Shown here: piece by piece, positions 19,740 to 28,431 of the stretch | Position numbering within the stretch: position 1 is the first letter of the stretch | Layout of the letters: every line of letters starts with the position of its first letter | NCBI GenBank assembly: GCA_002386525.1 | Contig: DGIS01000024.1 | Span: 1-64,000, forward strand | DNA length: 64,000 bases | Source: Sphingobacterium sp. UBA4616 | Lineage (GTDB): Bacteria > Bacteroidota > Bacteroidia > Sphingobacteriales > Sphingobacteriaceae | Direction: 5' to 3' | Notes under the pieces: model-generated | Told to the model about the DNA's origin: nothing | What the model saw: only the letters and a program-made list of their open reading frames with translations | Databases searched by the model: none | Position numbers and translations under genes: made by a program

Positions 19740-20758
19740 TAGTTTTTGGTTAATACTATGTTGGAAATGAAAAAGTGTAGTTACGGCATACCTAATAATC
19801 TACATCAAGATAAATTGGCAGTTTCTCGTTAAAAAAGTATATCCGCCTATTGTAATAAAAGGGCAGTTAATATGGCAAAATCTACGATATCACTAATCAC
19901 AGGATCAGCTATTATCACTATGAATTTAATAAAACTTATTGTAAAATTCAAAACCACAATATATAAAAATTTCGGAAAAGATCATTTTGTCTTTGCTTAA
20001 CAGTACTTCAATAGTTTTTCTTAGGAACACGGGGTTGATGACGAAATATAGATACTTTAAAAGGATAGCTATCAAGATAGTTTCGAAAAATGTGTACCGT
20101 CTGATTTTTGACAAAAAAATGGAACTGACAACCGAAAACACATTAACTGACATTGTCTAAAATCAACTGGTGTGAACTTTATGTACGTGTAGATTTGGAA
20201 AGCACTGCTTGCTCGCACGAATCTGCATAATGCCACTTTGGGAAGATGATTTATTGTCAATCGATGATGCATTGTTATTAGTAGACACATACATCATATA
20301 AAACGACTGAATTTTGCTTGTGAAAGAAAACAGGGTAGAAATAAAAGCCACCCTTATTAATCGTCAAGGGAGGCAATTTTAGCTAGGTGTCCGCTTTGGC
20401 TAAATGTAACCGGCTTTGGGTTTCGATCTAAATCAAAGGTCCCTAGATTACTTGATTTAACAGTTGTTTATTTGTTTAAAAATGTTGTTCAAAAGTTGAC
20501 GGCTATTCATAATTTTAATTCCGGAACAGCATTTGTGGCATTCCGACCAAACGAATGTCATGAAAAATCTGAGCGAAAAGTTCACCCACTTCACGTATAA
20601 GGAACATTTTTGAGATTTATTCCGCGGTATCACTAAAACCTCTTTTAAGCTTGAAAATAAAATCAGAATAGACACCTATTAATTATTACTTTTGACGACA
20701 TTACTTCTTCAGCACCATGATGAGCTATCTGCAAAAAGTTAAAACAGTCGACCAAAGA
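19740..20758. other. Long degraded stretch without intact genes
   Basis: About 1 kb of AT-rich sequence. Short frames on both strands lack protein-like composition. A hairpin with arms GCCACCCTT and AAGGGAGGC (one mismatch) is at 20347-20374 and could be a terminator. This region and the next 600 bp look like decayed mobile DNA. Confidence 0.45.
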
Positions 20759-20892
20759 TTCCACGAATAGATTCCACAGATAATGATTTAATTGAATGGG
20801 TAAAAGTCAGTGGTCTACAAAACTGGAGGCTGGCTCCCGCTGATATTCCGATTGCGAACGAGTTGATTGAAAAAATTAAACACTGGAAATAG
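20759..20892 (+). pseudogene. 3' fragment of an unknown gene (copy 1 of a repeated tail)
   Basis: The open fragment encodes IDSTDNDLIEWVKVSGLQN followed by WRLAPADIPIANELIEKIK and a stop. The part at 20806-20880 recurs at 23145-23219 with 65 of 75 bases identical by hand count. No start codon is available. It is the orphaned C-terminus of a gene whose body has been lost here. Confidence 0.5.
20806..20880 (+). repeat. 75-bp repeat, copy 1
   Basis: Direct repeat with 23145-23219; ten mismatches in 75 bp, mostly at third codon positions. Both copies encode LAPADIPIA and end in a stop codon. They are paralogous gene tails rather than a recent duplication. Confidence 0.7.
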
Positions 20893-20916
20893 TAGAATTT
20901 TAGGACTAACTGACAA

Positions 20917-21356
20917 CTGTAATCGAAATAGGGTATCGAAAAGTAATAGGATAGGCTTTAAGTGAGACGATGAATGCGGTAGATACGGTGATTTCTGCTT
21001 TTAAAAAGGCACAAAAAGCAAGACTAATCACCAAAAAACTAATATTTCATTCTGATCTTGGTGTACAATACGCATGTCACGAGTTCAGCTCTATACTGGA
21101 AAAAAATCCACTCATCATAAGAAGCATGAGTAGATAAGGGAACTGTTGGGATAATGCTGTGGCTTAAAGTTTTTTCAAGACCCCGAAGGCGAAATGTGTA
21201 TATCGGCATAAATTCGCTTACAGGGAGCAAGCTGCACCTATTGTCTCTGAATATATTGAGGCTTGGTACAACCGAAAAAAGCAACATGCTGCCTTAGAAT
21301 ACTTACCTCCAGAGGAGTTTGCTAGAAAAATAAATAAACAAAATATTGCAGCTTAA
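20917..21356 (+). mobile_element. IS3-family transposase (OrfB) remnant
   Basis: The C-terminal part of a DDE transposase is readable in one frame: RKVIG then TAG (expected W), ALSETMNAVD, HSDLGVQYACHEF, SMSR then TAA (expected K), GNCWDNAVA then TAA (expected E), SFFKTPKAKCVYRHKF and WYNRKKQHAALEYLPPEEF. It ends at TAA 21354. The HSDLGVQY and GNCWDNA...E motifs are those of IS3/IS150-type integrase cores. Three stops kill it, and no terminal inverted repeat or OrfA was found. Confidence 0.85.
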
Positions 21357-21489
21357 ATAGGTATCCATTTTATTGTTGCAATTCCACAGTGATCCTTATT
21401 GAACCTCGATATCTCCTTTAGACAAATTGGTATATTTTGAGATACAATAGTCCATAATGAATTATCAATCTTAAATCTGGAGAAAGCAA

Positions 21490-21651
21490 ATGAAAATTTC
21501 GTTGGATTTAAACCGTAAACGACTATTTACTGCGAAAATCAGTAATCGTTCGAAGAATTTAAAAAGGTTAAAAATACAAAATGTTAAGATCAGGTCTACA
21601 ACGGATAATTTCCTGCCACAGCTACAGTTAATTAAACTTATATTCGAGTAA
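21490..21651 (+). CDS. Possible 53-residue basic protein
   Basis: ATG at 21490 is preceded by GGAGAAA at a good distance, and the frame runs 54 codons to TAA. The product is very basic (DLNRKRLFTAKISNRSKNLKR). There is no homology evidence; it may be a fragment or a chance frame. It sits in the otherwise empty 21.36-21.68 kb gap. Confidence 0.25.
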   Translation: MKISLDLNRKRLFTAKISNRSKNLKRLKIQNVKIRSTTDNFLPQLQLIKLIFE

Positions 21652-21677
21652 TAATTAGTTTAACCTCCTTTAAGTTT

Positions 21678-22403
21678 ATGAATTTACTAAAAATAGGAAT
21701 ATCAAATTTCTTCATAATTAGGACAATCTCAACTATCTTCCTTTTTGCAACTATAAAATTGGAAGCAGTGTCTCAAAGTCAATTTAAGGATCAGGGAAAA
21801 GGCAAAATTATACTTAAATGGTATTTAACGCCACTCGACAACCCTGAGGTAAATGAATTATATCTGCAATATGTATATTATATAAAGAGTAACTTAGTAT
21901 TGCAGAAAGATACAATATATAATGAAAATATCAGGAAAGACAACTTAATCAATAACGGTATATTAAAAGTCAAAGTTACTAATCCAGATTATATTATAAA
22001 TCTAACTAAAAAACTTGTAAGAAGTGATTTAAAGCAGGTCCCCAATAAGATGAAAGATGTCGCTCTTTTAAATTTCGGCCCCGAATTGTTTTATAAAGCG
22101 TTGATATCTCCTCCTGTTGTAACTCAGATTGATACAACATCTCATGTTACAATACTTACTATCGCCGGTTTAGAATGCTTTAAAGGAAGTGCAAATTTAA
22201 TGAACTCAAATTTCGAGTTTTTCTACACAAAATCAAGAACGAACGTATTATCTCCCCTAAACAGTTTCATTCCCAATTTTCCCTTCCAAATTCTTAGGAT
22301 TAAGATTCCGCTCGACAATAATCCGAATGCTATATCAGACTTTATTGTTGAAAGCATTTGTGAGGAAATTCCTAAAGATATTGAAGATTTAATTAAATGG
22401 TAA
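21678..22403 (+). CDS. Unknown exported protein
   Basis: A 241-residue protein from ATG 21678. An N-terminal hydrophobic segment (FFIIRTISTIFLFATIKLEAVSQS) looks like a signal peptide with cleavage near residue 32-34. The mature part is mixed alpha/beta with no recognised motif (GKIILKWYLTPLDNPEVNELY near its start, NAISDFIVESICEE near its end). It is flanked by decayed sequence on both sides. The function is unknown. Confidence 0.65.
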   Translation: MNLLKIGISNFFIIRTISTIFLFATIKLEAVSQSQFKDQGKGKIILKWYLTPLDNPEVNELYLQYVYYIKSNLVLQKDTIYNENIRKDNLINNGILKVKVTNPDYIINLTKKLVRSDLKQVPNKMKDVALLNFGPELFYKALISPPVVTQIDTTSHVTILTIAGLECFKGSANLMNSNFEFFYTKSRTNVLSPLNSFIPNFPFQILRIKIPLDNNPNAISDFIVESICEEIPKDIEDLIKW

Positions 22404-22432
22404 ATGATCATTATTTACTTACCTAAATTAAA

Positions 22433-22635
22433 ATGAGAACAAAAATATATTACTGACAGCAATTTCGCTTTCCCTATTAATGGCGTGTAAAAGAACGAAA
22501 AATTAGATCCTGAACTCGATTATGTTACCTAAAGTTAGCCAATAACATTAGCACGGCTTAAAAAACTTCAACAAACCACGAAATAGTTGGGCAATTTATA
22601 AAAAAAAGGATTAAATTGGACTTTAACTTATACCA
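22433..22635 (+). pseudogene. Decayed small lipoprotein gene
   Basis: After ATG 22433, a lipoprotein-type signal is visible in a shifted frame (LLTAISLSLLMACKRTKN), with a frameshift near the start and several later stops. It is probably the remnant of a small lipoprotein gene. Evidence is limited to the lipobox-like LLMAC. Confidence 0.3.
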
Positions 22636-22656
22636 TTGAAACTTATCATTAAATTT

Positions 22657-23142
22657 ATGAAATGTATTTTTTTAATCATCTTCTGTTTTATCTCATTTAT
22701 AGGATATTCTCAGAAGAATTCCCTATCTGTAGGTGCAAATAGTGACTTATTACTCGAATCGCCTGCCTATGATTTCTATTATGGTTTTCAAGCTAAATAT
22801 GGTCTTAAGAACAGAAATTATATTTTAGGGAATGTTGGATACAGTACGGCAAACATTACATTTATTGGTGCTGATTATGGTTATGACCTGATCAATTTTA
22901 GCAATATCTTCAAAGCTTATACAAATGCAGGGGTTGGGGCAGAATTTTACAGCGAGAAATGGAAACAGTCGGGAACGAGGGTTAAGGAAACTTACATACC
23001 ATTAAACGTTCAAATTGGTATGGAAGTCGCTATTGCAAAAAAACTGCAGATTTATACTGGCTATAAAGCGAAATATTATATTGATGAAGACGTGTTTGAT
23101 CCCAATTATTTGAATTTTGGCGTACGATATAAATTAAGGTAG
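22657..23142 (+). CDS. Small outer-membrane beta-barrel protein
   Basis: About 161 residues from ATG 22657; an in-frame TTG at 22636 is less likely. A signal peptide (MKCIFLIIFCFISFIGYSQ) is followed by alternating strands typical of an 8-stranded barrel (YYGFQAKYGLKNRNYILGNVGYS, YTNAGVGAEFYS, IYTGYKAKYYID). The C-terminus LNFGVRYKLR has the expected alternating end. It probably sits in the outer membrane; ligand unknown. The repeated 75-bp gene tail begins 3 bp after its stop. Confidence 0.75.
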   Translation: MKCIFLIIFCFISFIGYSQKNSLSVGANSDLLLESPAYDFYYGFQAKYGLKNRNYILGNVGYSTANITFIGADYGYDLINFSNIFKAYTNAGVGAEFYSEKWKQSGTRVKETYIPLNVQIGMEVAIAKKLQIYTGYKAKYYIDEDVFDPNYLNFGVRYKLR

Positions 23143-23144
23143 AA

Positions 23145-23225
23145 GTCAGTGATCTACTAAACTGGAAGCTGGCTCCTGCAGATATTCCAATTGCCAAGGA
23201 GTTGATTAAAAAAATTAAGGACTGA
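23145..23225 (+). repeat. 75-bp repeat, copy 2, a stranded gene tail
   Basis: Encodes VSDLLNWKLAPADIPIAKEL then IKKIKD and a stop, matching the tail at 20806-20880. It lies directly after the barrel gene and before the tandem paralogues, with no gene body attached. Confidence 0.65.
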
Positions 23226-23266
23226 AAAAATAATAAAGAATTTCAGGCCTAACCGCAGAAAAGATT

Positions 23267-23620
23267 ATGGATAAAAAACTTGGTCTTAAAATAAAAGTCA
23301 ATGGCAATCCAGTCACAAAGGCCGGATTGGACACAGATGACTATGTATTAATTGGCAATGTAACCCTTACGGAGCGATATAACGGAAGTAAGGACTTTAC
23401 ACTTAATGTAAGTGGAATGGATGGTGAGCAGAACGACCATCTCTATTGGTACGGAACCGAACTTAAAACGGGTGATGCAATTACTTTTGAAGTGATTGAA
23501 GCTCCTTTTGACGAACCCAAAATGAGAACCAAAAGTGCTATAGAGCAGAAAGTCATGATAAAAAACAAACTGGAAAAATACTATCATCTGAAAGAGAAAC
23601 TAAAAGACTACATCAAATAA
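23267..23620 (+). CDS. Unknown protein, first of two tandem paralogues
   Basis: A 117-residue protein from ATG 23267, cytoplasmic, predominantly beta (LGLKIKVNGNPVTKAGLDTDDYV, FTLNVSGMDG, ITFEVIEAPFDEP). A charged helical C-terminus follows (KNKLEKYYHLKEKLKDYIK). The next gene, 4 bp away, encodes a clear paralogue sharing the N-terminal (I)KINGxxxTKAG block and the YxLKExLKDxIK tail. Pairs of small divergent cytoplasmic paralogues are typical of immunity-gene clusters of polymorphic toxins, but no toxin is visible nearby. The function is unknown. Confidence 0.7.
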   Translation: MDKKLGLKIKVNGNPVTKAGLDTDDYVLIGNVTLTERYNGSKDFTLNVSGMDGEQNDHLYWYGTELKTGDAITFEVIEAPFDEPKMRTKSAIEQKVMIKNKLEKYYHLKEKLKDYIK

Positions 23621-23624
23621 GTTT

Positions 23625-23978
23625 ATGGACAATTTAGGTATCAATATCAAAATAAACGGCGAACAGATTACAAAAGCAGGATTTAACAAGGCTCACTACG
23701 TATTGCATGCGATGGCTACTTTTGCACGTAGAGGAGGCAGCAATGACGCATTTGGTTTCCAGATTGGCGGCCTAGATTCGGATGCAGAAAGTCATGTTAA
23801 TTGGTTAAGTACAACACTTCATCTGGGAGACATAGTCACTTTAGAAATTGTAAAAGGTCCATTTGACCCTTCGGAGCCTCACCAACCTCCAGTTGTTTCG
23901 GAAGAGGACCAGCTAAAGTATGAGTTAGCGTTATTCTATCGTTTGAAAGAAGAATTGAAAGATCATATTAAAGAATAG
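23625..23978 (+). CDS. Unknown protein, second of two tandem paralogues
   Basis: A 117-residue protein from ATG 23625, the same length as its upstream neighbour. Shared features are LGINIKINGEQITKAGF, the central GLDSDAESHVNWL region (GMDGEQNDHLYWY in the neighbour), GDIVTLEIVKGPFDP, and the helical tail YRLKEELKDHIKE. The genes are 4 bp apart and surely co-transcribed. Divergence is substantial, so the duplication is old and both copies are retained. Confidence 0.7.
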   Translation: MDNLGINIKINGEQITKAGFNKAHYVLHAMATFARRGGSNDAFGFQIGGLDSDAESHVNWLSTTLHLGDIVTLEIVKGPFDPSEPHQPPVVSEEDQLKYELALFYRLKEELKDHIKE

Positions 23979-24024
23979 AACCCTAGATCGAACTGCAGTG
24001 AGACATTTAGAACAACAAAGCACG

Positions 24025-24420
24025 ATGAAACCCTTTTTATTAATAGTAATTGCCATTATCTTCAATTTTACAGCTAGTTACGCTCAGAAAGATCCTGAGC
24101 TTAGAGCTGCATTGTCTAAAATAAGCGCAGCCTCGACTCTTAACAACACACTTGCCACTTTAAACTTAACCTCGCCAAGGCTGATTAAAGCAATGGGCGG
24201 AAAAGAAAATGCCTTAAAGCTTTTTACGAAAAGTATGGCAGGAATACATAAAGATAACGTCAAAATAGATTCGGTAATCAACTATACCGATAGGGAAATT
24301 ACCAAAGTAAAAAATATTGAGTACTGCTTCTTTCCACAATTGATTATCTTCGGAATACCAGACAGTACAAAAAAAATGATTAGTTACTCGACTTTGATGG
24401 CTGTATTAAAAACTTTTTAG
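24025..24420 (+). CDS. Small exported unknown protein
   Basis: A 131-residue protein from ATG 24025; a GTG at 23998 opens the frame but would disrupt the signal peptide. The signal peptide is MKPFLLIVIAIIFNFTASYAQ. The mature part is short and helical at first (AALSKISAASTLNNTLATL), then strands (YCFFPQLIIFGIP, KKMISYSTLMAVLKTF). The abrupt end after LKTF may be a C-terminal truncation, because related exported proteins that I can recall continue past this point; this is uncertain. Confidence 0.6.
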   Translation: MKPFLLIVIAIIFNFTASYAQKDPELRAALSKISAASTLNNTLATLNLTSPRLIKAMGGKENALKLFTKSMAGIHKDNVKIDSVINYTDREITKVKNIEYCFFPQLIIFGIPDSTKKMISYSTLMAVLKTF

Positions 24421-24527
24421 AACTACCTTTAGATAAACAATGCGAAGAAATACAATACTTCTCCATTATACGTGGGCTTTCGTTCCACAATTTCTTATTC
24501 TTTAATACGGCTATAAATCTAATAATG

Positions 24528-24558
24528 AAAAAAGTGTTTATTGGATTAACGCTTTTTT
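24528..24558. terminator. Bidirectional terminator between convergent genes
   Basis: AAAAAAGTGTT and AACGCTTTTTT pair (one G-T) around a 9-nt loop. The element serves both the rightward gene ending at 24420 and the leftward acetyltransferase, whose stop codon (24538) lies in its stem. Confidence 0.7.
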
Positions 24559-25062
24559 CATCATAATATCAGTTTGCTCATCATCACCCAGTATGAATAT
24601 ATGCTTGTCAAACGCTTTAAAACCATTTTTTTCATAGAATCTTATCGCACGAGGATTTTCTTCCCATACACCTAGCCAGATATAAGTTGCATCCAGCGAT
24701 TCAGCCCGTTGAATAGCTTTCTCATAAAGAACCTGTCCTACTCTTTTCCCATGATATGCACTTAAAACATAAATACGTTCAATTTCAAGTGCATTGTTAT
24801 CTTGTGGTTCAGTCTGAGCTTTTCCCGTATTAAGCTTTAGATATCCAATCACTTTATCATTCTTTAAAGCAAAGAAGAATTCAGAACCTTCACAATTAAG
24901 CTCGCCAGTCAATTTCTCTTCGGAAAATCCTTCAGCAAGATAGGCTGCCATGTTCTTTGGAGTATTACTATCAGAAAATGTTTCAAAAAAAGTTTCTCTA
25001 CCAATCTGTTGGAGAGCTGGGATATCCTCAAGGCCGACTCTCCTAGTTTCTATTTGTTCCAT
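24538..25062 (-). CDS. GNAT family N-acetyltransferase
   Basis: About 174 residues from ATG 25062 (MEQIETRRVGLEDIPALQQ). The frame is open further upstream, but that would overlap the LysR gene and add a non-conserved stretch. Hallmarks are VIGYLKLN (strand 4), IERIYVLSAYHGKRVGQVLYEKAI (acetyl-CoA-binding R/Q-x-x-G-x-G/A type loop, here GKRVGQ) and WLGVWEENPRAIRFYEKNGF. It transfers an acetyl group from acetyl-CoA to an amine, substrate unknown. It is divergent from a LysR regulator with a 108-bp gap, which may control it. Confidence 0.92.
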   Translation of the reverse strand: MEQIETRRVGLEDIPALQQIGRETFFETFSDSNTPKNMAAYLAEGFSEEKLTGELNCEGSEFFFALKNDKVIGYLKLNTGKAQTEPQDNNALEIERIYVLSAYHGKRVGQVLYEKAIQRAESLDATYIWLGVWEENPRAIRFYEKNGFKAFDKHIFILGDDEQTDIMMKKALIQ

Positions 25063-25170
25063 CGTATTATCCAGTTCATATATTTTTAATAGATCTATCG
25101 CAAAGATACCATCATGATAAATGCAGAAAAATGCTATTTTAGCATAAACTAATCCATAAATTGCATTAGT

Positions 25171-26049
25171 ATGCATCTACAACAAATAAAGTACTTTTTA
25201 GTTCTTGCACGTGAGCTTCATTTTTGGAATGCGGCAGCAAAAGCAAATATTACTCAATCAGCCTTGAGTCGCCAAATTCAGTCTATGGAAAGATTCTTGG
25301 GCGTAAAATTATTCGAGCGTGATAAGCGAAATGTAAAGCTTACATCTGCCGGTCAGTTTCTCCAGGAAAAATGGGAGGTTGAGCTAAATAAACTTGAATT
25401 TTTTCACCGTCATGCCCTTCAGCTTCAGTTGGGAGAAACAGGTACTATTATTATCGCACACCCAGATTCAATCTCCGCATCAATAATGCCTGACATCCTT
25501 AGTAAAATCACATCACACTTTCCAAAACTAAAAATTGAACTTGTACAAGTTCGTTATGAGGACCAACATGAATTCCTAATCAACTACAAGGTTGACTTAG
25601 TGATCACTCGTGACATTAATACATACAAAAATATTGAGTCACATCAAATTTATACGGACTATCTTGCTTTAGTTGTTCCAGAAAATCATCCTTTCCAGGT
25701 TGTCGAGGACATTACAAAAGAAACGCTTAGTTCGCAAAAATTCATTCTACCAATAAAAGATGAAGGCAGTAGTTATAGTACTCTGGTCCAGGACCTATTC
25801 AGTTCTTTCAATATAACTCCAAACGCCCGAATTCATTCTGAATTCGGGTCGGCAATTATCGCATTGGTACGCAAAGGACTTGGGATTGCAGTGTTGCCAA
25901 CCTCTTATATTCACCATGCCAATCCTGACATTCGATTTATTCAAACTTCAATTGAAACAAATCTTTATCTTAACTGGAGAAAAGACGATCAAAATCAGAT
26001 ATTGACTAACGTATTGCAGCTACTATTAGCTCAAAAAGTCTCTTCATAA
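25171..26049 (+). CDS. LysR family transcriptional regulator
   Basis: A 292-residue protein. The N-terminal winged helix-turn-helix is canonical (LQQIKYFLVLARELHFWNAA then LSRQIQSMERFLGVKLFERD, residues 3-50). The effector-binding domain runs from about 90 to 290 (GTIIIAHPDSISASIMPDIL; GLGIAVLPTSYI). It is divergent from the GNAT gene, the usual arrangement for a LysR regulator and its target. The inducer is unknown. Confidence 0.95.
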   Translation: MHLQQIKYFLVLARELHFWNAAAKANITQSALSRQIQSMERFLGVKLFERDKRNVKLTSAGQFLQEKWEVELNKLEFFHRHALQLQLGETGTIIIAHPDSISASIMPDILSKITSHFPKLKIELVQVRYEDQHEFLINYKVDLVITRDINTYKNIESHQIYTDYLALVVPENHPFQVVEDITKETLSSQKFILPIKDEGSSYSTLVQDLFSSFNITPNARIHSEFGSAIIALVRKGLGIAVLPTSYIHHANPDIRFIQTSIETNLYLNWRKDDQNQILTNVLQLLLAQKVSS

Positions 26050-26113
26050 AAGAATTCATGATATTTAAAAAAATAATTGTAATTATTGTTCCATACGCGG
26101 AGTTGTTGTACAC

Positions 26114-27247
26114 CTAAACTAAACGTCGGAGGTCGCTATCTTCAATAAAACGTTTCTGATCTGCCAAAACAAGAAATCTGCTATAGATACTTTCAAAATG
26201 TTCAGCAGGGAAATCTATTTTCATATTTTTTAATCGATCTTTCAATGCGGCACGTCCACTCCTTGCCGATAAAAACAATTCAGGCAACTTTCCTCCTATG
26301 ATTTGGGGATCAATAATTTCATAGTTTCTACGGTCTTTCAATACCCCATCCTGATGGATGCCGGAAGAATGCGCGAAAGCATTTTTGCCAACAATGGCCT
26401 TATTGGCCTGTACAGGATTTGACATTGCCCGTTCGACCATACCACTTAATTCTACAATATATTTTGGATCAATTCCGGTCGCAATACCTAGATTTTCCTT
26501 TACAATGAGTGTCAAAATAATTTCTTCCAAGGCAGCATTTCCCGCACGTTCTCCCACACCATTAATCGTTCCTTCCACCTGAAGCGCGCCTGCCATTAAC
26601 CCAGCTATACTATTCGCTGTAGCCATACCTAAATCATTATGACAGTGGACAGAAAGAATTGCGTTCTCTTTTTCCCTTCTATTCTGGTTTACATAGGCTA
26701 TCTTTTCAAAGTACTCAAAGGGTGTACAAAAACCATTGGTATCAGGAAGATTTACAACTTTTGCGCCCGCTTCAACCACCGTATTGGTCATTTGAACCAA
26801 AAAATCATTGTCAGCGCGGCCAGCATCTTCAGCAAAAAATTGTACTTCATCACATTTATCAGAAGCATAAGCCACCATCTCATACGCTTTTGCCAGGATT
26901 ACCTCACGAGTGGTATTAAACTTATGTTTAATATGAATGTCCGATGTTCCAATTCCGAGCTGAATCCGTGCCACCTTGGCGGTACTCAGGGCCAAAGAGG
27001 CCTCTTCAATATCTTTCCTATTGGCCCTAGCTAATGCACAGACGGTTGCCCTTTTCACCAGCTTACAAACCGCTGTGACTGCCTTAAAATCTCCAGGTGA
27101 ACTTATTGGAAACCCTGCTTCTATCACATCTACCCCCATTGCATCGAGTTTTTCAGCAATTTCTAATTTATCATTCAGTGTCAATTGGCAGCCCGGCCCC
27201 TGTTCTCCATCACGTAAAGTAGTATCAAAAATCTTAACTTTTTTCAT
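26114..27247 (-). CDS. leuA: 2-isopropylmalate synthase-type enzyme, short form
   Basis: About 377 residues from ATG 27247 (MKKVKIFDTTLRDGEQGPG); an in-frame TTG at 27271 is less likely. DTTLRDGEQ is the DRE-TIM metallolyase signature, and VHCHNDLGMATANS near 197 carries the metal-binding HxH. NGVGERAGNAALEEI near 225-240 and the HSSGIHQDGVLKD loop match LeuA. It condenses acetyl-CoA with 2-oxoisovalerate, the first step of leucine synthesis. The C-terminal leucine-binding regulatory domain is missing (normal length ~500), and no leuBCD genes are adjacent. Homocitrate or citramalate synthase activity remains possible. Confidence 0.88.
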   Translation of the reverse strand: MKKVKIFDTTLRDGEQGPGCQLTLNDKLEIAEKLDAMGVDVIEAGFPISSPGDFKAVTAVCKLVKRATVCALARANRKDIEEASLALSTAKVARIQLGIGTSDIHIKHKFNTTREVILAKAYEMVAYASDKCDEVQFFAEDAGRADNDFLVQMTNTVVEAGAKVVNLPDTNGFCTPFEYFEKIAYVNQNRREKENAILSVHCHNDLGMATANSIAGLMAGALQVEGTINGVGERAGNAALEEIILTLIVKENLGIATGIDPKYIVELSGMVERAMSNPVQANKAIVGKNAFAHSSGIHQDGVLKDRRNYEIIDPQIIGGKLPELFLSARSGRAALKDRLKNMKIDFPAEHFESIYSRFLVLADQKRFIEDSDLRRLV

Positions 27248-27295
27248 ATTCAACTTATTTCTATAGCTCAAAAGTACCAGAACTATAAAATTTAA

Positions 27296-27303
27296 TATAT
27301 TTG
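27296..27303 (+). promoter_or_regulatory. Candidate -7 element for the AraC gene
   Basis: TATATTTG fits the Bacteroidota TAnnTTTG consensus and lies 25 bp before the AraC-type start in the short divergent gap with leuA. A matching -33 element is not clear. Confidence 0.35.
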
Positions 27304-27328
27304 AAAATAGAACAATTGTTATTCAATA

Positions 27329-28105
27329 ATGCCAAAATCCACCATCCCGTTCGTTCAATGTGCCAAGACCTTCTGCGATGGCACAATTGAATTACGTAAC
27401 TATGGACAATTCAATACAGAAATGCATGCTCATGAACAAGTACAGGTACTTAGCCCAACAAATGGTACCCTCTTTATCTATACAGAAAAAGCCAGCTTCT
27501 GTGTACCAAGTACTTTCTTTGTATATATTCCAGCACATGTCCCGCACAAACTCATTTCTCGCTCCCAGCAACTGTCACTAAAAACCATTTTTGTCGATAT
27601 GAACAATATGCACGACGACGTTAAGGTGTATCCATCAAATGAATTGTTGAATCATTTTTTGCTTTTTGGCCAACAACATTGGAAGCTGAAAGACCATGAC
27701 ACGTTGACCGCATCCACCTTAGAGGCCTTTAAGTCTATGCTCCCCATACTATTGGCAAAACCGATCCTGTTGCAAATTACGCCTGCAAAAAGTGAATTGA
27801 TGATACAGGTATGCACGTATATCCTCCAACATCTCGACAATAAATTGTCAATCGCTGAGATTAGCGCTAATTTTTTTCTTTCGGAGCGGACACTTTTTAG
27901 ACAGTTTAAGAAAGAAATGCAGATCACCATATTCCAGTTTATAAAACAACATCGCCTTCTAAAGGCGCTTCAATTATTGGAAAATAAGGATATGCATATC
28001 GCTGAGATTGTTTATCAAATTGGGTATGAAAGTGTACCGAACTTTTCCAATCTATTCAAAGAATATTTTGGACTATCACCTCAGCAGTATCGCGCGAGAC
28101 TATAA
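27329..28105 (+). CDS. AraC family transcriptional regulator
   Basis: A 258-residue protein with an N-terminal cupin-like sensor domain (MHAHEQVQVLSP, VYIPAHVPHKLISRS). The C-terminal double helix-turn-helix runs from about 160 to 258 (LSIAEISANFFLSERTLFRQ, AEIVYQIGYESVPNFSNLFK, FGLSPQQYRARL). It is divergent from the leuA-like gene with an 81-bp gap, so it may regulate that gene. The ligand is unknown. Confidence 0.93.
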   Translation: MPKSTIPFVQCAKTFCDGTIELRNYGQFNTEMHAHEQVQVLSPTNGTLFIYTEKASFCVPSTFFVYIPAHVPHKLISRSQQLSLKTIFVDMNNMHDDVKVYPSNELLNHFLLFGQQHWKLKDHDTLTASTLEAFKSMLPILLAKPILLQITPAKSELMIQVCTYILQHLDNKLSIAEISANFFLSERTLFRQFKKEMQITIFQFIKQHRLLKALQLLENKDMHIAEIVYQIGYESVPNFSNLFKEYFGLSPQQYRARL

Positions 28106-28159
28106 CATAATCTTATTGAATATATCTTATAGCTGCTTCCAATTCGTTTTGTAAAAACG

Positions 28160-28215
28160 TCACATCCTTTGCGCCAAAGGCCCATCTTTAGTGACCAGAC
28201 TTGACCAACCCGAGC
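28160..28215 (-). repeat. Gene tail A, copy 1
   Basis: About 55 bp encoding GWSSLVTKDGPLAQRM and a stop. It matches 56761-56816 (GWSSLVAKDGPLAQQM) with strong nucleotide identity. Outside the stop codon the similarity fades. Confidence 0.75.
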
Positions 28216-28270
28216 GGGAGCCATTGGTAATCGTAGCCACTACCCGGCCATATGCTAAGAATAGGATGTA

Positions 28271-28431
28271 GATGGGATTTTTGCGTTGAAACTTGGTTTT
28301 GGTACGTAGGTAATGGACAATATTTTTTTCGTAGAGCTTGAGCATACGCTTATCCCAGTTCTCTTCCTTGATAGGATTGTGGAAGATCCGATAGCCTGAT
28401 GCTGTTGTTAACAAGCGTTCGATTTTATCGG
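28271..28431 (-). repeat. 161-bp direct repeat D, copy 1
   Basis: Matches 29764-29924 at about 142 of 161 bases (hand count), same orientation. The two copies bracket the AbiEii-type toxin-antitoxin module. It encodes IERLLTTASGYRIFHN ... FQRKNPI. Confidence 0.8.

Noticed and set aside
19926..20351. Several overlapping leftward frames of 62-75 codons
   Set aside because: They are hydrophobic by AT-richness only, mutually overlapping and without start signals; treated as decayed sequence.
15974..20374. Hairpins at 15974 and 20347 considered as copies of one repeat
   Set aside because: Only the trailing AGGGA-GC and AATTT are shared; the stems and loops differ, so they are better read as independent terminators.
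20457..20675. 72-codon leftward frame
   Set aside because: No coherent protein features; the opposite strand is equally open in places.
25063..25176. N-terminal extension of the acetyltransferase to 25176
   Set aside because: It would overlap the divergent LysR start and adds residues outside the GNAT fold; ATG 25062 starts directly at the conserved part.
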